64,000 bases of DNA from Acidobacteriota bacterium (GTDB lineage Bacteria > Acidobacteriota > Thermoanaerobaculia > Gp7-AA8): NCBI GenBank assembly GCA_019244185.1, contig JAFATB010000022.1, forward strand, positions 248,001 through 312,000, read 5' to 3'. The notes under the pieces were generated by a model. That model saw only the letters and a program-made list of their open reading frames with translations, had not been told where the DNA came from and searched no databases. Of the stretch, positions 42,296-51,550 are shown piece by piece (position 1 is the stretch's first letter; each line of letters starts with the position of its first letter). The position numbers were made by a program, and so were the translations under genes.

Positions 42296-44338
42296 ATGGC
42301 CAGAGAAGACGACCGCGCACGGGACGAGTTCACCAGCGAAGCCGAAGAACTGCTCGACACGCTCTCGCGCGATCTCGTCGACTTCGAGTCGCAGGGACAG
42401 AACGTCCGTCCCGAGCTCGTCAACAAGATCTTCCGCGAGGTGCACTCGCTCAAAGGTCTGGCCGGGATGCTCGGCTTCACCGAGATCTCCGAGCTCTCGC
42501 ACAGCCTCGAGGACATGCTCGACCGGCTGCGGATGGGGAGGATCGCCATCACGCGCGACCTCATCGATCTGCTCTACGACTCGGTCGACTCGCTGAACCG
42601 TCTCGTCATCGCCATCAACGATCCGTCGCTCGGCGCGCTCGTCGACATGACGGGACTCACCAGCCGTATCCATCACATCATCACCAGCCAGCCGGCGCGC
42701 GTGCACGACGATCCGTTCGCGGAGCTCACGCTCGACGAGCAGACCAAGAAGTCGCTCACCGAATACGAGGAGCATCGCCTGCTCGAGAACGTGCGCGCGG
42801 CGAAGCACATCCTCGTTCTCGAGGTGACGTTCGACTTTTCCGATTTCGACGAGCGGCTGCGCGCGCTGACGGCGAGCCTCAGCGAGTCGGGCGAGGTGAT
42901 CTCGACTCTTCCCGCGATTCCGACCGGCAACGTGAACGGCATCGCCTTCCGCCTGCTGTACGGCTCGACGCTCGACGCGGCGGCCGTGCAGGTGCTCGCG
43001 CCGGACGCGGCGGTGACGTCGCTGCGGAAGAGCGAGCCGGGCGCCGCGGCGCCGGCAGCGCTTCCTGCTCCAACGGAGATCGTGGAAGAAGAGATGTCGC
43101 TGCGATCGCTGTCGCAGACCGTGCGCGTCGACATCGCGAAGCTCGATCACGTGATGAACATCGTGGGCGAGCTGATCATCCAGAAGACGCAGCTCGAGGC
43201 GCTCACGCGCGCCAGTGCCGATCGAACGTCGGTCCAGCAGGGGCGCATGACCTCGCACGAGCTGGGGAAGGTCGCGCGCAATCTCGACCGCAAGCTCAAC
43301 GAGCTGCAGAAGTCCGTCATCGAGATCCGCATGGTGCCGGTCGGGCAGATCTACTCGAAGCTCTCGCGGACCGTGCGCAAGGTCGCGCGCGAGCTCGGCA
43401 AGGAGATCGAGCTCGTGCTGCGCGGCGAGGACACGGAGCTCGACAAGATGATGGTCGAGGAGCTGACCGATCCGCTGATGCACATCATCCGCAACGCGCT
43501 CGATCACGGCATCGAGCCGCCGGACGAGCGGCGCCGCGCGGGCAAGAGTCCGGTCGGGCGCGTCACGCTGAACGCGTATCAGCAGGGCAACTCCGTCGTC
43601 CTCGACGTCACCGACGACGGCCGCGGCATCAACCCCGAGAACGTGAAGCGCGTGGCCGTGCAGCGCGGCCTAATCGGTGAAAAGGACATCGTCGATCAGC
43701 AGCGCGCGTACGAGCTCCTCTTCACGCCCGGCTTCTCGACCGCGGCCACGGTGAGCGAGATCTCCGGGCGCGGCGTCGGGCTCGACGTCGTGAAGAAGAA
43801 CCTGCAGGAGCTCAAAGGCACGATCGACGTCATCTCGCGCGTCGGCGAAGGGACGACGTTCCGCATCTCGCTGCCGATCACGCTGGCGATCATCCAGGCG
43901 CTGATCGTCGAGGCGGGCGGCGAGAAGTTCGCCATTCCGCTGACCAGCGTCGAGGAGTCGCTGCGCATCTACTCGCGCGACATCCGCACCGTCGAGCGTC
44001 GCGAGGTCTTCACGCTGCGCGACTTCACGCTGCCGCTGCTCCGGCTCGCCGACGCGTTCGATCTCGACGACGACCACGATCACGGCCCCGACACGAAGTG
44101 GTTCGTCGTCGTCACGCGCGCGGGCGAGAAGACGGTCGGCATTCTCGTGAACGCGCTCGTGCGCCAGCAGGAAGTGGTCATCAAGTCGATCGGCGAGCGC
44201 CTCAAGACCGTGCCCGGCGTCGCCGGCGCGACCGAGATCGGCGAGAGCGAGATCATCCTCGTCGTCGACGTCGGCTCGCTCATCGATCACTTCGGCGGGC
44301 GCGCGCGAGAGACGAGAGCGCGGGCGGCGCATGTTTGA
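42296..44338 (+). CDS. cheA: Chemotaxis-type histidine kinase CheA
   Basis: 680 residues. P1/HPt with phospho-His50 in FREVHSLKGLAGMLGF; a P2-like region ~150-230 (ILVLEVTFDFSDFDERL, GEVISTLPAIPTGNV); dimerisation helices ~280-340; HATPase with N box LMHIIRNALDHGIEPPDERR, G1 DVTDDGRGI, and G2 SGRGVGLDVVKKNL; C-terminal CheW-like domain (EAGGEKFAIPLTSVEE). All kinase boxes are intact. It phosphorylates the two CheY proteins and CheB nearby. It overlaps the AAA ATPase by 8 bp. No methyl-accepting receptor is in the window. Confidence 0.93.
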   Translation: MAREDDRARDEFTSEAEELLDTLSRDLVDFESQGQNVRPELVNKIFREVHSLKGLAGMLGFTEISELSHSLEDMLDRLRMGRIAITRDLIDLLYDSVDSLNRLVIAINDPSLGALVDMTGLTSRIHHIITSQPARVHDDPFAELTLDEQTKKSLTEYEEHRLLENVRAAKHILVLEVTFDFSDFDERLRALTASLSESGEVISTLPAIPTGNVNGIAFRLLYGSTLDAAAVQVLAPDAAVTSLRKSEPGAAAPAALPAPTEIVEEEMSLRSLSQTVRVDIAKLDHVMNIVGELIIQKTQLEALTRASADRTSVQQGRMTSHELGKVARNLDRKLNELQKSVIEIRMVPVGQIYSKLSRTVRKVARELGKEIELVLRGEDTELDKMMVEELTDPLMHIIRNALDHGIEPPDERRRAGKSPVGRVTLNAYQQGNSVVLDVTDDGRGINPENVKRVAVQRGLIGEKDIVDQQRAYELLFTPGFSTAATVSEISGRGVGLDVVKKNLQELKGTIDVISRVGEGTTFRISLPITLAIIQALIVEAGGEKFAIPLTSVEESLRIYSRDIRTVERREVFTLRDFTLPLLRLADAFDLDDDHDHGPDTKWFVVVTRAGEKTVGILVNALVRQQEVVIKSIGERLKTVPGVAGATEIGESEIILVVDVGSLIDHFGGRARETRARAAHV

Positions 44339-45161
44339 AGACTTCTTCGGCCTCGACGCGAAGCCGTTCGGCAAGACGCCCGATCCGTCGTTTCTCTACG
44401 AGTCGAGACAACACCGCGAGGCGCTGGCGCGGCTCGAGTACGCCGTGGAGGAGAAGGAGCTCGCGCTGCTCACGGGCGACATCGGCTCGGGGAAGACGAC
44501 GCTCTCGCGCGCGCTGATCGACCGCATCGGCGACGCGCGGCCGGTTGTTCTTCTGATCAATCCGCGCCTCACGCCGACGCAGCTTCTGCGCGCGGTCGCG
44601 CGCGGACTCGAGCTCGAGCCGGCGCGCTTCCGCCACGAGCTGCTCGATCAGCTGCACACGAAGCTCTACGAGCTGTACGAGGCGAGGCGTGAGCCGGTGC
44701 TGATGATCGACGAGGCGCAGCTGATTCCGAGCAAGGCCACCTTCGACGAGATCCGGCTGCTGACGAACTTCCAGCTCGACGATCAGAACCTGCTCTCGGT
44801 CGTGCTCATCGGGCAGCCCGAGCTCGAGGAGCGGCTCGAGCGGCATGCGTACGCGCCGCTTCGGCAGCGCATCGGGATGCGCTACTCTCTCGGTCCGCTT
44901 TCCGTCGAGGAGACGATTCGCTACATCGAGCATCGCATCCGCGTCGCCGGCGGGCAGCGCAATCCGTTCAGCACCGACGCCATGGAAACCATCCACGCTC
45001 TCAGCGGCGGCATCCCGCGCCTCATCAACACGCTCGCGACCACCGCGCTCCTCGACGCGTTCGGCGAAGACGCCGAGACCATCGAGCCGCCGCGCGTCCA
45101 CTCCGCCGCGGCCGAGCACCGCATTGCATCCGAATCAGGAGCGGAGGCGGCGCATGGTTGA
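44331..45161 (+). CDS. AAA ATPase of the ExeA/GspA type
   Basis: 276 residues. FFGLDAKPFGKTPDPSFLYESRQHREALARL is the typical start of ExeA/TniB-like ATPases; Walker A GDIGSGKTT (49-57), Walker B PVLMIDEAQ (about 124-132), sensor region VVLIGQPELEERL and the late GGIPRLINTLATTALLDA. In other bacteria such ATPases assemble secretion pores or pili, or act with transposases. Here it is tightly coupled (8-bp overlaps on both sides) within the chemosensory operon, so it may position or assemble the signalling complex; that is inference. Confidence 0.8.
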   Translation: MFEDFFGLDAKPFGKTPDPSFLYESRQHREALARLEYAVEEKELALLTGDIGSGKTTLSRALIDRIGDARPVVLLINPRLTPTQLLRAVARGLELEPARFRHELLDQLHTKLYELYEARREPVLMIDEAQLIPSKATFDEIRLLTNFQLDDQNLLSVVLIGQPELEERLERHAYAPLRQRIGMRYSLGPLSVEETIRYIEHRIRVAGGQRNPFSTDAMETIHALSGGIPRLINTLATTALLDAFGEDAETIEPPRVHSAAAEHRIASESGAEAAHG

Positions 45162-45873
45162 TCTGGTGAAGATTCGGAAGAAGAAGGCAGAAGGCAGAAG
45201 GCAGAAGGCAGAAGAAGAAACCGCGAACGCGCCCGCGTCTGCCGAGGCGCCGGCGTCTGCCGTCGCGACGCCGAGCGAGGTTGTCATACCTGAGCCACCG
45301 GCGCCCGCCGTCGCCGGCGACGCATCGCCCGCCGCCGCGTCGAAGCTCGAGCAGTTCAAACGCGACGCGGGCAAACGGCGCGAGACCGAAGCCGCGCGCG
45401 CGGAAGACGTCTCCTCCGCGACCGCGGCGCTGCTGGAGCTGCTCACGTTCGTCATCGCGCGCGAGCAGTACGCGGTCGACATCGAGCGCATCGTCGAGAT
45501 CGTCACGCCGCGTCCGGTGACGCGCATCCCGAACGCCGATCCGTCGATCGTCGGCATCCTCTCGCTGCGCGGCACGATCGTCACGCTCGTCGACGTGCGC
45601 CGGAAGCTCCGCCATCCAGCGGCGGGCGAGGCGACGCCCGACACGCGCATCGTCGTCGCGGACTTCGGCAGCGAGATGGTCGGCTTCGTCGTCGACCGCG
45701 TTCTGCGCGTCGTGAAAGCGGCCGCGAGCGAGGTCGAGCCGCATCCGGTCGTGCACGCGACGGAGCTCGACTCCTCGATCCGCGGTGTCTTCCGCGCGGG
45801 CGGCGCGTTGACGATCCTGCTCGATTTGGACAAGCTACTCGACAGCAGGGCGCTCGCGGCGAGCACGGCGTGA
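45154..45873 (+). CDS. cheW: CheW-like coupling protein with charged N-terminal extension
   Basis: 239 residues from ATG 45154, overlapping the AAA gene by 8 bp. The N-terminal ~85 residues are low-complexity: a Lys/Arg/Glu-rich patch (KKKAEGRRQKAEEE) encoded by GAAGGCA heptamers, then an Ala/Pro-rich linker. The CheW domain starts near 95 (LLTFVIAREQYAVDIERIVEIV, RIPNADPSIVGILSLRGTIVTLVDVRRKL, FVVDRVLRVVKA, LTILLDLDKLL). It should link CheA to a receptor or other sensor. The tail may mediate interaction with another component. Confidence 0.88.
   Translation: MVDLVKIRKKKAEGRRQKAEEETANAPASAEAPASAVATPSEVVIPEPPAPAVAGDASPAAASKLEQFKRDAGKRRETEAARAEDVSSATAALLELLTFVIAREQYAVDIERIVEIVTPRPVTRIPNADPSIVGILSLRGTIVTLVDVRRKLRHPAAGEATPDTRIVVADFGSEMVGFVVDRVLRVVKAAASEVEPHPVVHATELDSSIRGVFRAGGALTILLDLDKLLDSRALAASTA
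45183..45214 (+). repeat. GAAGGCA heptamer repeat inside the cheW-like gene
   Basis: Four perfect GAAGGCA units (45183-45210) plus GAAG. The heptamer resembles the GAACGCA/GAATGAA units of the palindromic elements. Because 7 is not a multiple of 3, three units are needed for the same frame; here it is tolerated inside the coding extension. Confidence 0.85.
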
Positions 45874-45898
45874 CCGATCCCTCCCGGAAAATCAACCA

Positions 45899-46762
45899 AT
45901 GGACCTGACTTGCAGGAAATGCGGCTCGAGCTTTCGCGCCGCGATCTCGACGCCGCTCCTCATGCCCGTGCGCGTGGCTTGTCCCAAGTGCGCCTATCAG
46001 ATGGTGCTCAAACCGCGCACCGCGAGCGGCATGCATCCCGTCCCCGAGGACGAGCCGCAACCGCAGCAGCAACCGGCGCCCGTGCGCATCCCACGCCGCC
46101 GCCTGGCCGCGATCGCCGATGAGCCACGCGCCTTCCGCTCGTTCCTCGGCGATCAGCTGCGCCGCCTCGGCTTCGAAGTGGAGTTCTTCGAGACCGGCGA
46201 CCCGACGCTCGAGTTCGTCCGCCGCACCCGCGCCGAGCTCGTGATCGTCAACGTCTACCTCAAGGGCAAGCTCGGCGTGGAAGTGACCGAGGAGATCAAG
46301 GCGGACCCGGCGCTCGACGCGACACGCGTCATCCTCATCGGCGCGCTGTTCCGCGCGAACCGCTTCCGCGCGAATCCGACGAACCTCTACGGCGCGGACG
46401 AGTACATCGAAGAGCAGATCCCGGAGAAAGAGTTCCGGCAGATCATCCGCAAGCTGTTCCCCGAGGTGGGGGACACGGCGGAGATTCCGATCGAGCCGCG
46501 CGAGTACGACGAGGCGCGGAGGCTCGCGCGCCTGATCCTCTCGGACATCATCATCTATCACGCCGCGAAGGTGGAGCAGGGCATCCGCGACGACAACTTC
46601 TTCGAGGTGTTGCGCGCGGAGATCGACGAGGGACGCCAGTACTACGAGTCGCGCGTGCCGCACCGCGTCCGCCGCGACAGCGAGATCTTCACCGAGACGC
46701 TCCAGCAGTTCGTGCAGATGAAACGCGAAGAGCTGGCGCGCTTGAGGACGGGAACGCAATGA
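45899..46762 (+). CDS. Zinc-ribbon plus degenerate receiver-domain protein
   Basis: 287 residues. The N-terminus has two CxxC pairs (CRKCGSSF, CPKCAYQM) forming an MJ0042-like zinc ribbon. A receiver-like fold follows (~65-190), but the expected phospho-Asp is Asn (ELVIVNVYLKGKLG) and the acidic pair is not conserved, so it is probably not phosphorylated by CheA. The C-terminal ~90 residues are helical (ARRLARLILSDIIIYHAAKVEQGI, RRDSEIFTETLQQFVQMK) and similar to the tail of FrzS/AglZ-type or related proteins of this class. It overlaps the HEAT gene by 4 bp. Likely a structural partner in the signalling array. Confidence 0.65.
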   Translation: MDLTCRKCGSSFRAAISTPLLMPVRVACPKCAYQMVLKPRTASGMHPVPEDEPQPQQQPAPVRIPRRRLAAIADEPRAFRSFLGDQLRRLGFEVEFFETGDPTLEFVRRTRAELVIVNVYLKGKLGVEVTEEIKADPALDATRVILIGALFRANRFRANPTNLYGADEYIEEQIPEKEFRQIIRKLFPEVGDTAEIPIEPREYDEARRLARLILSDIIIYHAAKVEQGIRDDNFFEVLRAEIDEGRQYYESRVPHRVRRDSEIFTETLQQFVQMKREELARLRTGTQ

Positions 46763-48990
46763 CCACCGCCGATCCGCAGATCATCGAACAGGCCCGCTCC
46801 GCCGATCCGGACGCGCGGCAGAAGGCCGCGTTCCTCGTCGCGCACTCCGCCGACGAGCGCGATCTGCCGCTGATGTTCGAGCTCCTCGGCGACAAGGACT
46901 GGCGCGTGCGCAAGACCATCGTCGACGGCTTCGTGCGCGACGCGCGTCCGGAGATCGTCGACGGACTGCTCGACGCGCTGGCCGACGCCGAGAACGCGGG
47001 CAAGCGCAATTCGGCGACCGAGGCGCTGATTCGCATCGGAGACCGCGCCATTCCGCCGATCGTCGAGCGGCTGCGCCACGAAGAAGACATCGACGTCCGC
47101 CTCTCGCTCGTGAATCTCATCGGCGATCTGCGCAGCCGCGACGGCTTCGACGTGCTCGTCGAGCTGCTCGACCGCGAGCACGACGTCAACGTGGCGTCGT
47201 CGATCGTCTCGTCGCTCGGCAAGTTCCGCGACGCGGCCGCGCTGCCGCATCTCACGCGCGTGCTCGCGCAACGCGACGATCTCTGGCTGAAGTTTCACGT
47301 CATCGAAGCGCTCGGCGAGATCGGCGACCGCACCGCGCTGCCGCTCGTCCTTCCGCTGTACGCCGAGAAGTCGCTGCGCAAGCCGGTGCTCGAAGCGGTC
47401 GGAAAGATCGCCGACGTCGGCACCGTGAACTTCCTCCTGCGCATCATCGCCGGCGAAGAGAAGCTGAATCTCACCGCGCTGCGCGCGCTGGTCCGTGTAG
47501 CTGAGGCGAGCAAGCCGCGCATCGTCGAACAGACCGAGCGGCAGCTGATCCAGAACCGCTTCCGCGAGTCGTTCCCGCGCGAGAAGATCGTGCCGCTGCT
47601 CGAACATCTGCAGACCACGCCGAAGCGTGAGGTGAAGCTCTTCATCCTCAAGTTCCTCGGCTGGTCCGGCGACGAGCGCGCGGTGCCGGTGCTGCTCGGG
47701 CAGCTCGAGAATCCCGACACCGCGGAAGTGGCCGCGCAGGCGCTCATCGACTTCGGCCCCGCCGCGATTCCGCGCATCCTCGAGGCGCTGCAGAACACGG
47801 ACGAGGACGAGTGCATCGCTCTGCTGCTGCGCGTCGTGAACATGATCGGCGGACGCGAGACGATTCCGTCGATCCTGCAGTTCCTCGATCACGACAACCC
47901 GATGATCCGCCGGCTCGCGCTGGAGACGCTCGGCGAGATTCCCGATCCGGCGTCGATCGACTACCTGCTCGCGAAGCTCGACGATCCCGACGTCGCGTCG
48001 CAGCAGGCCGCGGTCAACTCGATCTCCGCGCTCGTGGCGGCGTTCCCCGAGGCCAAGCAGGATGTGCTCGCGAAAATCAAACGCCTGCTGCAGTCGCATT
48101 CGATTCCGATCAAGCTCAACTCGCTCTCGGTGTACGTGAACATCCAGGGCGAGGGGTATCACGACGAGCTGCTGCTCGCGTCGAAAGACAGCGATCCCGC
48201 GATCCGGCAGAAAGCCGTGTCGCTGATGGGCAAGTTCGGCGAGGAGCGTTTCGCCGATCAGCTCGTGCTCTCGCTCGCCGATGAGGCGACGCCGGTGCGG
48301 CTCGCGGCGATCAACGCGATCGTGCGGCTGCGCCCGGAAACCGGACTCGAGCCGCTCATCAGCTCGCTCGATGATCACGACATCTGGATCCGCACCGCGG
48401 CGGCGCAGGCGCTCGGCGAGTATCGCCAGCCCGCGTCGATCGAGCCGCTGATGCGCCATCTCACGCACGATCCCGCGCCGGTGCGCATCGCCGTCATCGA
48501 GGCGCTCGGCAAATCCGAGGACCCGAACGTGAAGGACGTGCTCTGCGGCTGTCTCGGCGAAGCCGATCCCGAGATCCAGCGCGCGGCGATGCTCGCGCTC
48601 GCGCGCATTCCGGGCGAGGACGTGTTCGAGCGGCTGCTGAAAGCGCTCGCGCACGACGACTGGCGAATGCGCGCGGCGGCGGCGACGGCGCTCGGCATGC
48701 GCGGCGATCGCGCGGCGCTGCCGGTTTTGCATCGCGCGCTGGAAGACCCGGACACGTACGTGCAGCAGTCGGCGGTGCTCGCGCTCGACAAGGTCGCCGA
48801 CCGCTCATCGTTCCCCGTGCTTTTCAAAGCGCTCGAGAACACCGCGATTCTCGACGACGTGTCGGACGTGCTCGTCCGCCACAAGGATTTGTATCGCGAC
48901 CTCCTCGAGGAGGCGTGGCGCACCGCGGACAGCAGAAGAGAGGTAGTGATTGCCGCGATTCTGGCGGCGATGAAACGCAGCAGCGACTGA
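46759..48990 (+). CDS. Large HEAT-repeat scaffold protein
   Basis: 743 residues made almost entirely of ~31-residue HEAT/PBS-lyase-like repeats (for example RDLPLMFELLGDKDWRVRKTIVDGFV; PHLTRVLAQRDDLWLKFHVIEALGEIGD; LAKLDDPDVASQQAAVNSISAL; LLKALAHDDWRMRAAAATALGMRGD). No enzyme domain. Predicted to be a long solenoid for protein-protein contacts. Sits between the pseudo-receiver and cheR in the same operon, so it is a candidate scaffold or input of the system in place of a chemoreceptor. The stop lies 4 nt before cheR. Confidence 0.85.
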   Translation: MTTADPQIIEQARSADPDARQKAAFLVAHSADERDLPLMFELLGDKDWRVRKTIVDGFVRDARPEIVDGLLDALADAENAGKRNSATEALIRIGDRAIPPIVERLRHEEDIDVRLSLVNLIGDLRSRDGFDVLVELLDREHDVNVASSIVSSLGKFRDAAALPHLTRVLAQRDDLWLKFHVIEALGEIGDRTALPLVLPLYAEKSLRKPVLEAVGKIADVGTVNFLLRIIAGEEKLNLTALRALVRVAEASKPRIVEQTERQLIQNRFRESFPREKIVPLLEHLQTTPKREVKLFILKFLGWSGDERAVPVLLGQLENPDTAEVAAQALIDFGPAAIPRILEALQNTDEDECIALLLRVVNMIGGRETIPSILQFLDHDNPMIRRLALETLGEIPDPASIDYLLAKLDDPDVASQQAAVNSISALVAAFPEAKQDVLAKIKRLLQSHSIPIKLNSLSVYVNIQGEGYHDELLLASKDSDPAIRQKAVSLMGKFGEERFADQLVLSLADEATPVRLAAINAIVRLRPETGLEPLISSLDDHDIWIRTAAAQALGEYRQPASIEPLMRHLTHDPAPVRIAVIEALGKSEDPNVKDVLCGCLGEADPEIQRAAMLALARIPGEDVFERLLKALAHDDWRMRAAAATALGMRGDRAALPVLHRALEDPDTYVQQSAVLALDKVADRSSFPVLFKALENTAILDDVSDVLVRHKDLYRDLLEEAWRTADSRREVVIAAILAAMKRSSD

Positions 48991-48994
48991 CTCG

Positions 48995-49846
48995 ATGTCG
49001 ACGTTCAATTTCTCGCTGAACCACCACATGGAGCTGCCGGACGACGTCTTCCGGCTGCTGCGGGAGCAGATCTACAAACGCTCCGGCATGTGGTTCAGCG
49101 ACTCGTCGAAGTATCTGCTTCAGAAACGACTCTCGCCGCGTGCGCGCGAGCTGAACTTCGACTCGTTCCAGAAGTACTTCTACTTCCTCCAGTACGACCC
49201 GCGCGCCGACGCGGAGTTCGACCAGATCTTCGATCTCGTCACGACGAACGAGACGTACTTTTTCCGCGAGCCCGCGCAGCTGCAGGCCTTCATCGAAGAG
49301 GTCATTCCCGACATCCTCTCGCGCAAGACCGTGAAGAAGGTGCGCATCTGGTCGGCGGGATGTTCGTCGGGTGAAGAGCCGTACTCGCTGGCGATGCTGC
49401 TGCAGGAAGCGGGCTGGTACGACCACGCCACGTTCGAGATTTTCGCGAGCGACATCAACCAGCAGGTGCTCTCGAAAGCGCGCAAGGGTCAGTACCGCGA
49501 GAACGCCTTCCGCGCCACGACGCCCGCGCTGCGCGACAAGTACTTCACGCGCGAAGCCGACGGCTCGTGGAAGGTGAGCGACGAGGTGCGCAACCGCGTC
49601 TCCTTCGGCCGCCTCAACCTCTACGACGAAGCGCGCGTCTCGCTCCTCGGCCACCTCGACGTCGTTTTCTGCCGCAACGTGATCATCTACTTCGACGACG
49701 CCTCGAAGAAGATCGTGGTGACGAACTTCTACAACCGCCTCGTCGAGAGCGGCTACCTGCTGCTCGGTCACAGCGAGTCGCTGATCTCGCTCTCGACGCA
49801 GTTCAAGCTGCGGCATCTGAAGCACGACATGGTGTATCAGAAGTGA
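48995..49846 (+). CDS. cheR: Chemotaxis protein methyltransferase CheR
   Basis: 283 residues. N-terminal helical domain (LPDDVFRLLREQIYKRSGMWFSDSSKYLLQKRL), FDLVTTNETYFFREPAQL, SAM motif I IWSAGCSSGEEPYSLAMLL, ASDINQQVLSKARKGQY, and LDVVFCRNVIIYFDDASKK, all standard CheR. It methylates glutamates of chemoreceptors, implying at least one receptor elsewhere in the genome. It ends just before the second heptamer palindrome. Confidence 0.93.
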   Translation: MSTFNFSLNHHMELPDDVFRLLREQIYKRSGMWFSDSSKYLLQKRLSPRARELNFDSFQKYFYFLQYDPRADAEFDQIFDLVTTNETYFFREPAQLQAFIEEVIPDILSRKTVKKVRIWSAGCSSGEEPYSLAMLLQEAGWYDHATFEIFASDINQQVLSKARKGQYRENAFRATTPALRDKYFTREADGSWKVSDEVRNRVSFGRLNLYDEARVSLLGHLDVVFCRNVIIYFDDASKKIVVTNFYNRLVESGYLLLGHSESLISLSTQFKLRHLKHDMVYQK

Positions 49847-49851
49847 AAGCT

Positions 49852-49970
49852 GAATGAAGAACGCAGAACGCAGAATGAAGAATTGAGAAAAAGAGCACGT
49901 GCGCGCGCGAAAGCGCGCGCCACCACAGTTCTTCATTCTGCGTTCTGCGTTCTGAATTCTTCATTCAGCT
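49852..49970. repeat. Heptamer-built palindromic element, copy 2
   Basis: Outer arms AGCTGAATGAAGAA (49848 onward) and its complement ending at 49970; heptamers GAATGAA, two GAACGCA, GAATGAA, GAATTGA on the left and TTCTTCA, two TTCTGCG, TTCTGAA, TTCTTCA on the right. In the middle GCGCGCGC-GAAA-GCGCGCGC (49901-49920) forms a second hairpin with a GNRA loop. It lies between convergent genes and supplies the stop codon of the minus-strand hydrolase. Confidence 0.9.
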
Positions 49971-51457
49971 TTTCGCAGCCACACGTACGACGGCAGCGAG
50001 AACGAGCCGTCCGCGTTCGAGAAATCCGAAACGACATACCCTGACAAACGATCGGCGTTGCGCCGCACGCGCAGCTCGACGCGATGCGGATGTCCGGCCG
50101 CTTCTTCCGCGGGCACGTTCGCGATGAACGTTCCGCCGAAGTAGCCTTCCTGCGGGCTGACGGCGAGCAGCGTCTCCGGTTGTTCGCCGACGCGCACGTG
50201 CACGTCGCCGTCGTCCTGGAAGAGGAGGCGAATCGGCAGCTTCGTCTGCGCGTTCTGGATCTCTCCGCGCCACTCGCCCTTCAGCGCGGCGCGATCCGCG
50301 TACGGCGCGTTCGCCCACGCCTCGTACTCGCCGATGCCTTCCTCGAGGTTGTGCTGGAAGCCGGGACGCAGCGCGTCCATGATGCGGAACGCGAGCTCGT
50401 CGCAGCGGCCGCCCGTCGCGTTGATGAGGCAGATCGCCGCCTGCTGCGCCGCCGGAAACAGCAGGAGCGTCGATTGCGCGCCGCCCGCGCGTCCGTCGCT
50501 GAGCAGATACGTTCCGTCGGCGAGCGCGATGTTGCCGATGCCGTACGCGAGCGGCGCGTGCTCGAAACCGCTGCGATGGGTTTGCATCAGCCGCAGCGTC
50601 TCCGGCTTCACGAACGCATCGCCGCCGCCGGCATGCAGCCGCGCGAAACGCACGAGATCCTCCACGCTCGCGTACATCGACAGCGAGCTTTCCGGCACGT
50701 CGAACGAAGGCGGCAGCAGCGTGCCGTCGCCGGTGTAATGCAGCGCGGCCGGCTCGCGCGACGGGCCGACGAAACTCTGCGTCATGCCGAGGGGAGGGAA
50801 GAAGCGCTCGTTCATGAAATCGCGGTACGGCTGTTTGGCCGCGCCGGCGATGACCTCTTCGGCGATGCCGACGCTCATGTTCGAGTACATCGGCACGGAG
50901 CCCGGCGCGAAGATCACCATGCCGCGATTGCGCACGAGGTCGGCCCGCGTGTAGCGCGCGCGTGCGGCCGCGGAGGAGAACGAGAGTCCGCCATGCGGAA
51001 TCTCGGCGGTCATGTCGAGGAGGCGTCCGACCGTGACCGCGTCCGCCGAGCCTTCGTAGATCGTCAGCTTGTTCTCGCCGAGGTAACGCGAGACGGGCGC
51101 GTCGAGCGCGACGAGGTGCTGATCGACGAAACGCATCACCGCCGTCGCCGTGATGGACTTGCCGAGCGACGCGAGCAGATACGGCGTGTCCGGCGTGGCG
51201 GCCTTCTTCTGCTCGCGGTCGCGCCAGCCGATCGACTCTTCCCAGATCGTCTTTCCGGAGTCGACGACCGCGATGGAGATCGACGGAATCTTGCCGTTCC
51301 GCACGAGCGCGACGAGCTCGGCGCGGAGTGCCGCAAGGCGCGCGTCCGCCGCGGTGCAGGTCGTGATCGGCACCGGTTCCGTTTGCGTTTGCGCGCATGG
51401 GGCAGCACGGAGCGGGAGCGCGGCGGCGGCGAAGAGAAGCAGAACAGCAGCTCGCAT
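49961..51457 (-). CDS. Serine hydrolase of the beta-lactamase/penicillin-binding-protein-like family
   Basis: 498 residues from ATG 51457 with a signal peptide (MRAAVLLLFAAAALPLRA); the long open frame upstream lies antisense to cheB and is not used. SxxK motif SLGK at 97-100 (YLLASLGKSITATAVM), YxN as MYSNMSVGI, then a domain typical of class C-like esterases/EstB and D-aminopeptidases. The last 120 residues are a beta domain. It may act on peptidoglycan peptides, D-amino-acid esters or beta-lactams; not predictable from sequence. It splits the chemosensory cluster and reads in the opposite direction, so it may be a later arrival. Confidence 0.8.
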   Translation of the reverse strand: MRAAVLLLFAAAALPLRAAPCAQTQTEPVPITTCTAADARLAALRAELVALVRNGKIPSISIAVVDSGKTIWEESIGWRDREQKKAATPDTPYLLASLGKSITATAVMRFVDQHLVALDAPVSRYLGENKLTIYEGSADAVTVGRLLDMTAEIPHGGLSFSSAAARARYTRADLVRNRGMVIFAPGSVPMYSNMSVGIAEEVIAGAAKQPYRDFMNERFFPPLGMTQSFVGPSREPAALHYTGDGTLLPPSFDVPESSLSMYASVEDLVRFARLHAGGGDAFVKPETLRLMQTHRSGFEHAPLAYGIGNIALADGTYLLSDGRAGGAQSTLLLFPAAQQAAICLINATGGRCDELAFRIMDALRPGFQHNLEEGIGEYEAWANAPYADRAALKGEWRGEIQNAQTKLPIRLLFQDDGDVHVRVGEQPETLLAVSPQEGYFGGTFIANVPAEEAAGHPHRVELRVRRNADRLSGYVVSDFSNADGSFSLPSYVWLRKAE

Positions 51458-51535
51458 GTACGACGAGTATCGTACGGTGGAACTAGTAGTCGCTGTCACA
51501 TTCCTGCGGCGATGAGGGCCGGCGTTTTTCTCCAC

Positions 51536-51541
51536 TAGAAT
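51536..51541 (+). promoter_or_regulatory. -10 TAGAAT ahead of cheB
   Basis: TAGAAT lies 9 nt before GTG 51551 (and directly before GTG 51542). No ribosome site is present, suggesting a leaderless cheB mRNA. It marks an independent promoter after the interruption by the hydrolase gene. Confidence 0.45.
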
Positions 51542-51550
51542 GTGCGCCGC

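Noticed and set aside
46642..48732. Long antisense frame opposite the HEAT-repeat gene
   Set aside because: The plus-strand frame has regular HEAT repeats and operon overlaps; the antisense translation has no recognisable domain.
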